Part shown: positions 55,106 to 64,000 of the stretch, piece after piece
How the letters are laid out: the number at the start of each line of letters is the position of its first letter
Numbering within the stretch: position 1 is the first letter of the stretch
Assembly: GCA_000314955.1 (NCBI GenBank)
Contig: BAEM01000007.1
Span: 248,001-312,000 of the forward strand
Length of the DNA: 64,000 nucleotides
From: Paraglaciecola chathamensis S18K6
GTDB lineage: Bacteria; Pseudomonadota; Gammaproteobacteria; Enterobacterales; Alteromonadaceae
Direction: 5' to 3'
Notes under the pieces: generated by a model
What the model was told of the DNA's origin: nothing
Databases searched by the model: none
The model's input: the letters and a program-made list of their open reading frames with translations, nothing else
Position numbers and translations under genes: made by a program

Positions 55106-55133
55106 AAAAAAGCCCGCTTTTAGCGGGCTTTCA
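55106..55133 (-). terminator. Terminator after first SapC gene
   Basis: AAGCCCGCT-TTT-AGCGGGCTT, followed on the - strand by TTTTTTATG. It ends the SapC transcript. Confidence 0.9.
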
Positions 55134-55148
55134 CATCGTTCTTTTACA

Positions 55149-55928
55149 TTAGCTGTTAGCTGGCTGCTCTGCTGCAGGTTGCTCTTTGCTGATAGCATCA
55201 CCAACACGCAATTGTAAGTTTTGAATCGGCTTGTCGGTATTATTCGACAAGTGAACCAAACGATTAAGCTGACCTAGTGACATTAACACTGCATAAGCAG
55301 CGCCTAGGAAACCACTTTTGTGTAGCTCAACCACTTGCTCTTCGCCTAAGTCTTGAAGACGCTTTTCGCTCACACTGAACATGCCTGTGATGTTGCGCTT
55401 TTCGCCATTAGCGTAGTTCACTAACAATTCAATTGGGTCAAGCAACTCTAGCTCAACTAATTTCTTAATGAAGCGCTGGGTGGCCATTTCGCTGTTAGCA
55501 AGTTCAGAAAGCAATTGCTGACGGTTCTCTAAAAATGGACTAGGCTCGCCTTCTGCAGTAAATACAGGTTCGCCGTCATCAGTAATTAGCGCGCTGTTTT
55601 CATCAAAGAATACACCAAGCTTCTCGCCATCAGGGCGAACATCAAAAGGATAACGTTGAATATTCATAGGCAAACAATGTACTTGCCACTTGCCTTCATG
55701 AACGAATAAATTGCTGCCTTTTTCCGTGCCTAACATGGTCACTGAATGGAAATTTTCAGAATTTGGATCTTTAACGAAAACAACAGGCATAACACTGGCT
55801 AACTGCGCGTACTCGCGAATAGAAGCAGCAGCTATGTGGGCTTCTTTTGCGTAGCCAAAGTCGTGCTGTAAATTGATTTTTAAATCTTTATGTTTCTCTT
55901 TATCAAGAGGGATATAGCTGATTGTCAT
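55149..55928 (-). CDS. SapC family protein
   Basis: 259 residues. The SapC-type core: ASVMPVVFVKDPNSENFHSV, LPMNIQRYPFDVRPD, and the acidic segment DENSALITDDGEPVF. It is soluble, with no signal peptide. A paralogue lies at 59477-60241 with the same order of segments. In Alteromonadales and Caulobacter SapC genes accompany TonB receptors and tryptophan-halogenase genes, but their role is not defined. It is separated from the cluster by a terminator and 306 bases, so it has its own promoter. Confidence 0.85.
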   Translation of the reverse strand: MTISYIPLDKEKHKDLKINLQHDFGYAKEAHIAAASIREYAQLASVMPVVFVKDPNSENFHSVTMLGTEKGSNLFVHEGKWQVHCLPMNIQRYPFDVRPDGEKLGVFFDENSALITDDGEPVFTAEGEPSPFLENRQQLLSELANSEMATQRFIKKLVELELLDPIELLVNYANGEKRNITGMFSVSEKRLQDLGEEQVVELHKSGFLGAAYAVLMSLGQLNRLVHLSNNTDKPIQNLQLRVGDAISKEQPAAEQPANS

Positions 55929-56234
55929 AGAGGATATCTCTTACTTTAATGTTCAAATCTGGTTATTTGTTAACGCTAATTAGCAAACCGTCATATGCGT
56001 CACCGTCTGATGAACAGATATAAAAAAATGGCCTCAAGGCCATTAAATATGCGGTCCCTAAATGCTAATTCCACAACAGCAAGTATCTTTTATTTATTGA
56101 GTATTGTCACGAATGTTAATGAAATAGTTGCCACTTGTTCATTCAAGTGAAAAATCTAGTTCAAAATCTAACACATCACTCTTTATTCTTGCTGTATCCA
56201 AGGCGGTACTAAGGTCGCACCGCCTCGAACAAGG
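55929..56234. promoter_or_regulatory. Gap between SapC and GlpD-like genes
   Basis: 306 bases. It contains the - strand terminator at 56020-56044 and, between this and SapC, presumably the SapC promoter. Nothing else is recognised. Confidence 0.5.
56020..56044 (-). terminator. Terminator downstream of GlpD-like gene
   Basis: AATGGCC-TTGA-GGCCATT followed by TTTTTA on the - strand, 190 bases after the GlpD-like stop. Confidence 0.8.
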
Positions 56235-57875
56235 TTAAGCTACCACATCTTCACGGGGACTAACATCTTTACCTACACTGGTGATATATTCCTGTAACTT
56301 AGCTTCAGCTTCATCACCGAACAATATTTCACATGCCTCGCGTAACCCTGGTGCAGCTAGAATATCTTCTTGACGTACCACTAGCGATATTTTCGAACGT
56401 CGACGCAAGAAGTCTTCTAATTTAGTGACCATTTCTCGTTGTGCTGCGTGCTCAATTTCTACGCGTAAATACTCAGAGTTTTCAATGAGCAATTCTGCCT
56501 TTTCTGGGTTTTCACGAATGGCTTCGAGCATGTTAATCGCGTTTCGACCATAGCGCCGCCAAAAACGTGATGTCAACGGCTCAGAAGACGTCGCCGGCGT
56601 TAACGCGTCAAAGTTCATCAACTTGGCTCGGTGGAAAAACTCATCCCGTACGCTATCGTCAGGTTCTCCGTACCATTTGAAATCGGCGTACGGTAACTCA
56701 ATACCAAACTCTTTTACGATACCCGCCACTTCATCGCCAACATTAATACAATCTGTCAGCTTACCGCCGAAAATAGACATATATTTATGTTGGGCATTTT
56801 GATCAATAGCGTGCTTACGCGAAAGTTGTACCCAATCGGCCTTCCCGCCAGTACCTTTTATCGCTAATGGGCGAACCCCACAGCGTTCAGCAATGACATC
56901 TTCTTTGGTCAGTGGTTTATCAAGGGCAAGAAGCTTATTAACATTGTCGAGTACAAATTGGCGATCTGCCTCAGTCACATGTGCGTAGGGGTTATCCACT
57001 TGAGTATCCGTTGTTCCGATGCAGGTCTTTGGCCCCATAGGGATAACGAAGAATAAGCGCCCATCATCAGCGAAGAAAGTCAGTACTTTGTTGCTGTCTG
57101 TCACGCGATCAACGATTAAATGAATACCTTTTGAAAACACATGATGGTGATCTGTTTTTTCCTCATTCAATTCATTTAGTGGGTCTACGAAAGGACCAGC
57201 AGCGTTTATCAACACTTTCGAAGAAATCTCAAATTCTTCGCCAGTTAAGCCGTCTTTGGCTTTTGTGACCCACACATCATCTTTACGAGTAGAGCCAAGC
57301 GACTCAACATAGTTGGCGGCAATACACCCGTAGCTCATACTCGAGCGAATGAAGTTAAATACAAAACGCGCATCGTTATCTTGCAAATAGGCATCTGAAT
57401 ATTCAAACCCACCGCTGACGTTTTGGGTATTAATCACCTTCTCTAGTGATTTGATCTTACCGCCGGTGAGGTAGTTAGGCATCCTGGTGAACAGTCGTCC
57501 CATGAACCAGTACAGCAAGGTTCCCATGTAAATGAACGCAGGAGGAAAGCGAAAGCCCTTTTGAATACTGGTTAAGAAGCGGATCTCTTTCACCGTTGAT
57601 GGGTAGCTACGCATCAAGTGATTCCTACTTTTACACAGCTTGTTTACCAAACCATATTCGTAACTCTCAAGATATTTGATCCCGCCCCAGGCTAAATTTG
57701 AAGAGTTAGAACTGGTAAAACCGGCAAAATCACCTTTATCAATTAAGGCTACTTTTACACCCTTAGCCGCCAAAGCTGCAGCGGCGACGGCACCATTGAT
57801 ACCACCACCAATGATCAGCGTATCAAACGTACCTTTAGGCAATTTACGGATGTTACTCTTTCTCAGGTTGTTCAT
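56235..57875 (-). CDS. FAD-dependent glycerol-3-phosphate dehydrogenase-like protein
   Basis: 546 residues. FAD-binding start FDTLIIGGGINGAVAAAALAA followed by DKGDFAGFTSSNSSNLAWGG and KYLESYEYGLVNK, the GlpD pattern; FFVIPMGPKTCIGTTDTQVD and the C-terminal DAO_C region follow. It oxidises glycerol-3-phosphate to dihydroxyacetone phosphate, passing electrons to quinone, if truly GlpD. The start at ATG 57875 follows GGAAGAG; an upstream ATG at 57920 would overlap the symporter gene. It is directly downstream of the sodium symporter gene (22 bases). Confidence 0.87.
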   Translation of the reverse strand: MNNLRKSNIRKLPKGTFDTLIIGGGINGAVAAAALAAKGVKVALIDKGDFAGFTSSNSSNLAWGGIKYLESYEYGLVNKLCKSRNHLMRSYPSTVKEIRFLTSIQKGFRFPPAFIYMGTLLYWFMGRLFTRMPNYLTGGKIKSLEKVINTQNVSGGFEYSDAYLQDNDARFVFNFIRSSMSYGCIAANYVESLGSTRKDDVWVTKAKDGLTGEEFEISSKVLINAAGPFVDPLNELNEEKTDHHHVFSKGIHLIVDRVTDSNKVLTFFADDGRLFFVIPMGPKTCIGTTDTQVDNPYAHVTEADRQFVLDNVNKLLALDKPLTKEDVIAERCGVRPLAIKGTGGKADWVQLSRKHAIDQNAQHKYMSIFGGKLTDCINVGDEVAGIVKEFGIELPYADFKWYGEPDDSVRDEFFHRAKLMNFDALTPATSSEPLTSRFWRRYGRNAINMLEAIRENPEKAELLIENSEYLRVEIEHAAQREMVTKLEDFLRRRSKISLVVRQEDILAAPGLREACEILFGDEAEAKLQEYITSVGKDVSPREDVVA

Positions 57876-57897
57876 GTCTCTTCCGATAATTAAATTT

Positions 57898-59364
57898 TTA
57901 AATTTTGCTTTCTGCTTCAAGGCCGTCGTTACTGCCCCACGCTAACTTTGCTCTTTGCCCCAACACAAAACGATTGATGAACAATGCGAAGCTGATGCAT
58001 GACACTAAAGTGATTGGCATAAGATGGATGTAATGCAACGTCGTATACACAGGCGAGAAATCGAAAGTCAGTGAGCCATATAGCAATACGCCGAAAATAA
58101 CAGCTGCAATGCCCGCTCTTGCATCAACATCCTTGAACACCAGCCCCACAACGAATATTGACAATATTGGCATACTTAATAAACCATTTAACTGTTGCAA
58201 CAAGTTAATGATGCTGTCGGCTTGCTGATAAATCGGTACCAATACCAGCGACAATATTGTCAACATAGCAGTTACCCAACCACTCAAGCGTGCGACATTT
58301 GGATTGTCGTTAACGTAAGCCTCATGAATATCACACACATATAACGCAGTCGCTGAATTCAATAAGCTGTTATAGGTAGACAATACCGCTGCAGCCATAG
58401 CAGCAGCGAATACGCCCGTTAGCCACAATGGCATTACATCTCCGACAATACGCCCATAGGCTGCATCTCCAATATCACCGTACAACTTAAACGACACAAT
58501 ACCAGGTAAAACAATGATGGCAGGTACGATAAGAATACGAATACCTGCTGCTGCAAATACCCCTTTTTGCGCTTCTTTCACATTTGGCGCGGCCATGGCG
58601 CGTTGGGTGATGGTTTGGTTCGTACCCCAATAATACATTTGAATAAAGATCATGCCAGTTAGCAATGTAGGCCAAGGTAGCGGTGAGTCAGGGCCACCCA
58701 CTAAGGTTAAACGGTCAGCAGGAATACCGCTAAAATCGAAGTCGATAGCAGCCAGTGATAAGAACACCACCAGTACCGCCATGCTTAAGAGTAATACGCC
58801 CGAATAGGTGTCAGATACCGCTACCGCGCGCAACCCACCAAAAATAGCGTAAACCGCACCTAGTGCAGCAAACGCAATCGCAATGTACATCAATGGGATG
58901 TCAACGTTAAACATGGTTTGCATGAACAATGAGCCTGAGTAAATAACAGCAGGCATGTATATCAGCGCATTACCTAAGAAAAACAACATGCCGATAACTG
59001 CACGTATATGTTTGTTTTTATAACGTTTTTCTAATAACTCAGTGGTCGTCGTACAGTTGTACTTGTAGTAAATAGGGATAAATACTTTAGCCAGTATAAT
59101 CAGACCAATCACCGCCGCGAACTCCCACCAAGCAAGGAGCGCCATTTGATTGCCGTTCATTCCGACTAATTGGTCTGTGCTCAAGTTAGTTAAGGTAATA
59201 GAGCCTGCAACGAACATCCAGGTTAAGCCACCACCGGCTAAGAAGTATTCCTTATTTTGGCTTTGCTGGTTGTGTCCATGACCACGGCATTTCAAATAAG
59301 TCAGCAAGCCAATAATGCCCGTAACCAAGGCGAATACCGCCGCTTGAACCATATTTTCTGACAT
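57898..59364 (-). CDS. Sodium/solute symporter (SSS family, SglT-like)
   Basis: 488 residues with about 13-14 helices. The family segments are WMFVAGSITLTNLSTDQLVG (helix 1, sodium site), YAIFGGLRAVAVSDTYSGVL and MIFIQMYYWGTNQTITQRAM. Close to the sugar-transporting SGLT branch. The start at ATG 59364 follows GAGGAAAT; an ATG six codons upstream lies before this. It is placed between the second SapC and the GlpD-like gene, so the solute could be a glycerol-containing compound such as a glycoside of glycerol; this is an inference. Confidence 0.9.
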   Translation of the reverse strand: MSENMVQAAVFALVTGIIGLLTYLKCRGHGHNQQSQNKEYFLAGGGLTWMFVAGSITLTNLSTDQLVGMNGNQMALLAWWEFAAVIGLIILAKVFIPIYYKYNCTTTTELLEKRYKNKHIRAVIGMLFFLGNALIYMPAVIYSGSLFMQTMFNVDIPLMYIAIAFAALGAVYAIFGGLRAVAVSDTYSGVLLLSMAVLVVFLSLAAIDFDFSGIPADRLTLVGGPDSPLPWPTLLTGMIFIQMYYWGTNQTITQRAMAAPNVKEAQKGVFAAAGIRILIVPAIIVLPGIVSFKLYGDIGDAAYGRIVGDVMPLWLTGVFAAAMAAAVLSTYNSLLNSATALYVCDIHEAYVNDNPNVARLSGWVTAMLTILSLVLVPIYQQADSIINLLQQLNGLLSMPILSIFVVGLVFKDVDARAGIAAVIFGVLLYGSLTFDFSPVYTTLHYIHLMPITLVSCISFALFINRFVLGQRAKLAWGSNDGLEAESKI

Positions 59365-59476
59365 CTGATATTTCCTCGGCAATCATGTGATTTGTACCAT
59401 GATTGCTATTTATGTGCTTAATAATCTAGACTTTTGCCACCCTGATATGTGGCAAAAACAAAACAAGTGTAAAGGG

Positions 59477-60241
59477 TTAAGACGCCACTCTGTCTTTCGC
59501 TACTTCGATTTTAAGTTGAGTGATCTTATTATGGGTATTGCGTTCATTGTGCTTTCTAAGTAACAAGTTGAGCTGGTAAATTGAGAGCAACATGGCGTGT
59601 ATAGCGATCAAATAGCCACTATCATTTAACGCTGACATCTTTTCAGCGGTTAAACTTTGCAATTTGTCTTCGTCAATGGTGCACAGGCCAGCAATATTCT
59701 GGGTGTTTCCATCTTCGAATACTAATTGCAAGTCGATAGGTTTAATCAGACCTAGTGACTCTGTTTCTTTCATAAAACGATAAGTGTCTATGTCTTGTTT
59801 GATACTTGCCTCAAGCAAATTTTTCGCTTTGCTCAAATGCATTGAAGCTCTACCGGCACTATCAAAAATAGCTTCGCCGCTATCTTTGGAAAAAGCCTCG
59901 CTGGTTTCTAAAATGCCTATAGTGTAACTATTTTCGAGCTTCGGGGATTGCATCAAATAAAACGGATACGTTTGTAAACTGACGGGTTGATAAATCGCAT
60001 TCCAGCGCCCTTGTTCCACAAACACATTTTGCATCGGCTCAAAGCTACCCAGTGCGGATAACACCCAACTGCCGTCTTGCTGATTACGTGAGAAAAAGAG
60101 CGGGAAATTGGTTGCTGCTTTTCCTACCTCTGGTACGCGAAGGCGCATAAGTTGTTGGCTAGCAGCAAACTCAGCCAGGCAACTTTCGCGAAGCTTTAAA
60201 TCTTTATGTACGGTATTACTTAATTCAACAAGTGTGCTCAT
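59477..60241 (-). CDS. SapC family protein, second copy
   Basis: 254 residues, paralogue of the protein at 55149-55928. Shared order: an N-terminal HKDLKL, an F.FSRN/FVKD block, QPVSLQTYPFYL, an acidic stretch around FSKDSGEAIFD, and a C-terminal helix with LSIYQLNLL. The ATG at 60241 lies two bases after the stop of the halogenase gene and follows GAGATAACC, so translation is coupled. Function not known; the fixed pairing with halogenase-like genes suggests joint action. Confidence 0.85.
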   Translation of the reverse strand: MSTLVELSNTVHKDLKLRESCLAEFAASQQLMRLRVPEVGKAATNFPLFFSRNQQDGSWVLSALGSFEPMQNVFVEQGRWNAIYQPVSLQTYPFYLMQSPKLENSYTIGILETSEAFSKDSGEAIFDSAGRASMHLSKAKNLLEASIKQDIDTYRFMKETESLGLIKPIDLQLVFEDGNTQNIAGLCTIDEDKLQSLTAEKMSALNDSGYLIAIHAMLLSIYQLNLLLRKHNERNTHNKITQLKIEVAKDRVAS

Positions 60242-60243
60242 GG

Positions 60244-61770
60244 TTATCTCATACTCTGGGTGCTTAACCACCGCTCTATATATTCTCTGTGAGGAGGAAG
60301 GGTTTCTAGCAACTGCTGGGTAAGCTGTTGATTACGAAGCATTACTTTCTGTGCGTTTTGCTGCTGATTGTATAAATGTGCTTGCCGGCTAAAATCGGGC
60401 TTAAACCCCATTCCATACAACACATACTGATAACTCGCCGCAGGGAATAGCTCTATCGCGGCATCAAAATCCGCGCTGATCGGCCCGCGGAACTTCCACA
60501 ATGCTAAATCTTCTTTTAGTGAATCAGGAATTGAGTCAGGGTCGGTATGCGCCTGCCAGTAAGGTTCAGGGCGTTTGGTCAACATGTAGTGTAATTTAAG
60601 AAAGTCGATAATCCGCGACCAGCGATAAGCCATTTGCTGATTAAAACGTTTAGCGATGATCGGCGTTAAGCTCGCATCCGGCGGAATGTTATCCGCAATA
60701 AAGCGGGCTGAAATTTCAACCAACATAATAGCGGTGGCTTCTAAAGGCTCAACAAAACCAGCAGACATGCCGACTGCTACGCAGTTTTGCTTCCAAACTT
60801 GTGCTCGATGACCTGATTTAAAACTAATCTTACGCACTGGAATATCGTCTGATGTGGGGCCTAAATAGCGGCGCAAGTTCGCTTCTGCTTCATCATCCGA
60901 CAAATACTGGCTGGAATACACATGACCTACGCCACGTCTATGGGTTAAACCGATATCCCATATCCAACCGGCATTTTGCCCTGTTGCTATCGTATGGCTG
61001 GCAATAGGGCTTGTGCCACTCTCATAGGGCATATGTAAGGCCAAGGCTGAATCATTAAACAAGACCTTGTCAGCAGAAATAAAAGGAACCTCTAATGCCT
61101 GCCCTAGCAATAAAGAAGAAAACCCAGTGCAATCAACGAATAGATCACCATCGATTTGTTGCTGATTACTCAGCAAAATAGAACCAATGGCGCCTTCAGG
61201 GGTTAAATTGACAGACGCTACCGTGCCGATAATCTGACTGACATTAAGGGTATTTTTACAGTGTTCTTTTAGAACTTCAGCAAACTCCCCTGCATCAAGA
61301 TGATAAGCGTAATTGCACTGGCCTTTGTATTCGGCCTCAGCCATTGAACGCGGGGCTAAACCAGCCTCACAAACATGATGTTGAAAGTTAGACTCTACAG
61401 CGTAATTCTCGATATTATCTACATAGGGTGCAAGATCTATTCGACCGTACCCAAGAGGAACAGTAAAAGGGTGATAGTAAAAGTCGCCGTTGCCATGCAC
61501 CCAATCGACAAACTTGCCCCCTTGCTTGAATCCAGCGTGACAACGCGCAAAGACATCACTCTCTTTTAAACCAATTTGTTGCAGGGTGTTCTTCATGGTC
61601 GGCCATGTGCCCTCGCCGACCCCCACTGTGGGAATGTCAGAAGATTCAACCAATAGGATCTGCAACCCCTGGTTGTCGTCCGTCTTATGCTGGGCTGCAA
61701 TAATAGCGGCTGTTAACCAGCCTGCAGTGCCGCCACCGACTATGACTATTTTATTTACCGCTTTTGACAT
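60244..61770 (-). CDS. Flavin-dependent tryptophan halogenase-family protein
   Basis: 508 residues. FAD-binding NKIVIVGGGTAGWLTAAII; VGVGEGTWPTMKNTLQQIG; the conserved Lys region ARCHAGFKQGGKF, which in tryptophan halogenases carries the catalytic Lys. The signature WxWxIP occurs as WIWDIG: the Pro is missing. Such variants are common in halogenase-like genes beside TonB receptors, whose reaction is mostly unproven. The start at ATG 61770 gives the normal N-terminus; an upstream ATG at 61818 is not needed. It is followed by SapC and preceded by the receptor gene on one strand. Confidence 0.9.
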   Translation of the reverse strand: MSKAVNKIVIVGGGTAGWLTAAIIAAQHKTDDNQGLQILLVESSDIPTVGVGEGTWPTMKNTLQQIGLKESDVFARCHAGFKQGGKFVDWVHGNGDFYYHPFTVPLGYGRIDLAPYVDNIENYAVESNFQHHVCEAGLAPRSMAEAEYKGQCNYAYHLDAGEFAEVLKEHCKNTLNVSQIIGTVASVNLTPEGAIGSILLSNQQQIDGDLFVDCTGFSSLLLGQALEVPFISADKVLFNDSALALHMPYESGTSPIASHTIATGQNAGWIWDIGLTHRRGVGHVYSSQYLSDDEAEANLRRYLGPTSDDIPVRKISFKSGHRAQVWKQNCVAVGMSAGFVEPLEATAIMLVEISARFIADNIPPDASLTPIIAKRFNQQMAYRWSRIIDFLKLHYMLTKRPEPYWQAHTDPDSIPDSLKEDLALWKFRGPISADFDAAIELFPAASYQYVLYGMGFKPDFSRQAHLYNQQQNAQKVMLRNQQLTQQLLETLPPHREYIERWLSTQSMR

Positions 61771-61984
61771 GAATGGTTTAGTCCGCGTAGTAACAAGTGT
61801 GAGTACGATAGCTTGCACACTATTATCTTTCTAATTTAAGTGGAGAGGTAAACACTTAAATTACCGTTAAATAACCTACCCAATAAAGCCTGACATCCTT
61901 TATGGGGTACTCTATTCAACCTGTTATTTTATAGGAAAAATGGCCCGCTTAATACTTGCGAGCCATGATGTAGCAATCAGATAT

Positions 61985-62010
61985 GCGCAGTATGTAGACA
62001 CACACTGCGC
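61985..62010 (-). terminator. Hairpin between TonB receptor and halogenase
   Basis: GCGCAGT and ACTGCGC with a 12-base loop, 15 bases after the receptor stop. It lacks a T tract; it may reduce read-through into the halogenase gene. Confidence 0.5.
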
Positions 62011-62025
62011 TTATTTGTAACAAGC

Positions 62026-64000
62026 TTAGAACTTAGCGCGAACGCCCACTGCATAGCGAGCACCGTTGTCTTCAATCGAGTAAACTTGATTGTCGAAACG
62101 GCCAGTTTGCACTAGCTCTTCTTCCGTTACGTTAATGCCTTCAACGAAGACTGTGAAGTTTTCGTTGATGTCATAACTTGCACTGACGTCCCATTGACCA
62201 AATGTTTGGGTGTTAATAGGCTCGCCATTAAACCCGTTGTCAACGTTACGTAAGAATGCTTCGCGGTTGTTAAATGCGATACGTGCTTGCCAGTTGTCTT
62301 GCTCGTAGAAAACCACTAAGTTTTGTGAATCGCCTAAGCCTTCCAAGAAGTCTGTATCAGCGTTAACTACTGTGGCATTCGCCATAACACCGAAGCCATT
62401 TTCAAATACGTGAGTCAATGCGACTTCGTAGCCGGTTACCTTGGTCGTTTCAGTGTTCTGCGGACGGCTTACAGTGTAAACCTCGCTTGCACCATTCAAC
62501 TCTTCAGTGTTTGCCACTACATCAAAATCAGGACGCGTATCATCAAGAGACAAACCAACTGCACACAAGTTATCGCCTGTGTCGTTGTTACATCTAAATC
62601 CGTCAGCTGCAGTACGATCAGAGAAAGTAAATGTCTCTTCACCTGTCAAGGTCACGATAAAGTCTTCAACTTCTTTGCTAAATACAGCGAAAGTGAAGTA
62701 ACTAGCATCGGCGTAATACCACTCGAATGATAAATCCCAGTTCTCAGAGGTAAACGGCTTAAGCGACGGGTTACCACCACTTGCCGTTAAGTTCTGACGA
62801 CGAGGCTCATTGAAGGTTGTCGCTGGTGACAACTGAGACATAGTTGGGCGCGTCATTGAATCATATACAGAGAAACGTAGAACCATTTCATCGGTAAGAT
62901 CTAACTTCACGTTCACGCTTGGTAATAAGTTTGCGTAGCTGTCGCCTTGTTCGATGTTAGTCGCTGGACCAAACTCATTCGAGAACAAAGTTAAATCGGT
63001 AGTTGGCACGACGTCTTTAATAAAGCTTTGTACCGCGGCAACGCTGATATCAGTTTCAGCGTAACGCGCGCCAACATTAACTGCTAGCGGCATATCACCA
63101 ATGTCATACAAGAAGGTGAAGTCTAGGTATAAGCTAGTAATGTCTTCGTTGATGGTATAACGGTTATTTTGCAACGTAGGTACAATTGGGTTACCCGAGT
63201 CAGCAAGGAAGTCTACGTATGCATCACCGTCGTAGCTATAGAAGGTTTCAGGGTAACCAGAGAAGAAGTTCTTCGCGGTGAAAGGTTCAAACCCGATAGT
63301 GTCAATTGGCGCTTCTGTACCGTAACCACAGAATGCACACTGACTACCGTAAATTTGAAATGCTGATTTTTCACGCTCTTGACGATAAATACCGAATTGC
63401 GCTTTCTGGAAAACGTCTGAATCCGCTAAGTAAACAAAATCAGCTTTAAATTCATTAATTTCGTCTTCGTCAGTAAAGGTCAACCCCTTTTCGTTGTAGT
63501 GCAAACGAGCGCGACTAGCGTCAGGTAACGTATCGCCGCCGAAACCTTCGTGAGATACAACAGGCACACCGCTTGTACCGTCAAACGCGTAGTTGTTAAT
63601 AATACCCACTACGTTAAAACGGTCTTTACCGGCACGGTCATTCTCAGCAGATGAAGTTGATACATCGAAAGTACCTTTAAGCTGAGGGGTGATATCCCAC
63701 TCAACGTTTAAGCCGAAACCATCGCTTTGAGAGTCACGTGAATTACGCGTATGAGATACGAAATCAGATGCTGGGTCACCACTACCACCGTGAATACCAA
63801 TTTGCTGATCAAACGTTAGCAAAGTGCCGGTTTCTTGGTCGATTGTTGCGTTGGCAACGCGATCTGGCTCGAACCATGCGGCTAAGTCAGTCACTTGCGA
63901 ATCTACTTCGAATTTAGACACAAAACCGTCAAGGGTAATGTTCACTTCATCTGAAGGAGCAAATTGGAAAACCAAACTTGCGTTAGTACGTGTACGCTCT
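62026..64000 (-). CDS. TonB-dependent receptor, C-terminal part (5' end outside window)
   Basis: At least 658 residues of a large oligosaccharide-type TonB receptor; the frame stays open to the right edge (ERTRTNASLVFQFAP), so the plug and signal peptide lie outside the window. The visible part is the barrel: VRFSVYDSMTRPTMSQLSP-like region (VLRFSVYDSMTRPTMSQLS), NPSLKPFTSENWDLSFEWYY, and the terminal RYAVGVRAKF with closing Phe. It is the same type as the receptor at 20114-23152. The halogenase, SapC, symporter and GlpD-like genes follow downstream on the same strand, a known association in Alteromonadales and Caulobacter. Confidence 0.92.
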   Translation of the reverse strand, partial: ERTRTNASLVFQFAPSDEVNITLDGFVSKFEVDSQVTDLAAWFEPDRVANATIDQETGTLLTFDQQIGIHGGSGDPASDFVSHTRNSRDSQSDGFGLNVEWDITPQLKGTFDVSTSSAENDRAGKDRFNVVGIINNYAFDGTSGVPVVSHEGFGGDTLPDASRARLHYNEKGLTFTDEDEINEFKADFVYLADSDVFQKAQFGIYRQEREKSAFQIYGSQCAFCGYGTEAPIDTIGFEPFTAKNFFSGYPETFYSYDGDAYVDFLADSGNPIVPTLQNNRYTINEDITSLYLDFTFLYDIGDMPLAVNVGARYAETDISVAAVQSFIKDVVPTTDLTLFSNEFGPATNIEQGDSYANLLPSVNVKLDLTDEMVLRFSVYDSMTRPTMSQLSPATTFNEPRRQNLTASGGNPSLKPFTSENWDLSFEWYYADASYFTFAVFSKEVEDFIVTLTGEETFTFSDRTAADGFRCNNDTGDNLCAVGLSLDDTRPDFDVVANTEELNGASEVYTVSRPQNTETTKVTGYEVALTHVFENGFGVMANATVVNADTDFLEGLGDSQNLVVFYEQDNWQARIAFNNREAFLRNVDNGFNGEPINTQTFGQWDVSASYDINENFTVFVEGINVTEEELVQTGRFDNQVYSIEDNGARYAVGVRAKF

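Overview
The window looks like a chromosomal segment of a marine, alga-degrading gammaproteobacterium of the Alteromonadales, close to Paraglaciecola/Glaciecola/Alteromonas. This is inferred from the gene content (DNA polymerase II, several TonB-dependent receptors, DUF3718, SapC and tryptophan-halogenase genes, three alginate lyase families) and the moderate GC content. No rRNA, tRNA, CRISPR array, insertion sequence or prophage was recognised.

Layout. 0-7.6 kb is housekeeping and signalling: a response-regulator fragment, polB, a TPR-GGDEF protein, a DUF3718 protein, a Gfo/Idh/MocA oxidoreductase and a YlqF-type GTPase. 7.6-12 kb holds a TonB receptor with a Fur-like site in front, then a DUF2946 protein and a methionine-rich outer-membrane protein that look metal (copper) related. 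12-38.5 kb is an alginate/uronate catabolic region. On the + strand are a 5'-truncated transporter gene, gluconokinase, a PL7 alginate lyase lipoprotein, a large TonB receptor and a PL17 oligoalginate lyase. On the - strand are uxuB-uxuA-Nramp-like transporter-manA, then PL6 alginate lyase-MFS transporter-kdgK, and an SDR resembling DEH reductase. A GntR/FadR-type regulator is transcribed divergently from the PL6 operon. Cation efflux, a lipoprotein, a GGDEF protein and pntA1-pntA2-pntB interrupt this region.

The pathway reads: PL7 and PL6 cut alginate outside or in the periplasm, the TonB receptor takes up oligomers, PL17 releases unsaturated monomers that become DEH, the SDR reduces DEH to KDG, and KdgK makes KDPG. 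KDPG aldolase and KdgF are not in the window. UxuB/UxuA feed fructuronate and mannonate into the same KDG pool.

38.8-55 kb is mixed: FAD monooxygenase, ZntB, RimK with a retropepsin-like protease, PagL-like lipid A deacylase, a receiver-GGDEF protein, TetR, MscS, a YqhD-type alcohol dehydrogenase with a divergent AraC regulator, a TVP38 membrane protein, a CheX-receiver fusion, a two-subunit molybdenum hydroxylase and YghU. 55-64 kb is a second TonB-dependent uptake cluster on the - strand: receptor (cut by the window end), flavin-dependent halogenase, SapC, sodium/solute symporter, GlpD-like dehydrogenase and a second SapC.

The most interesting signal is the transporter in the uxu operon. 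It has the Nramp fold, but the usual metal-ligating motifs of helices 1 and 6 are not there. A second relative survives only as a C-terminal half beside gluconokinase. This suggests a carbohydrate-linked branch of Nramp proteins whose substrate may not be a metal.
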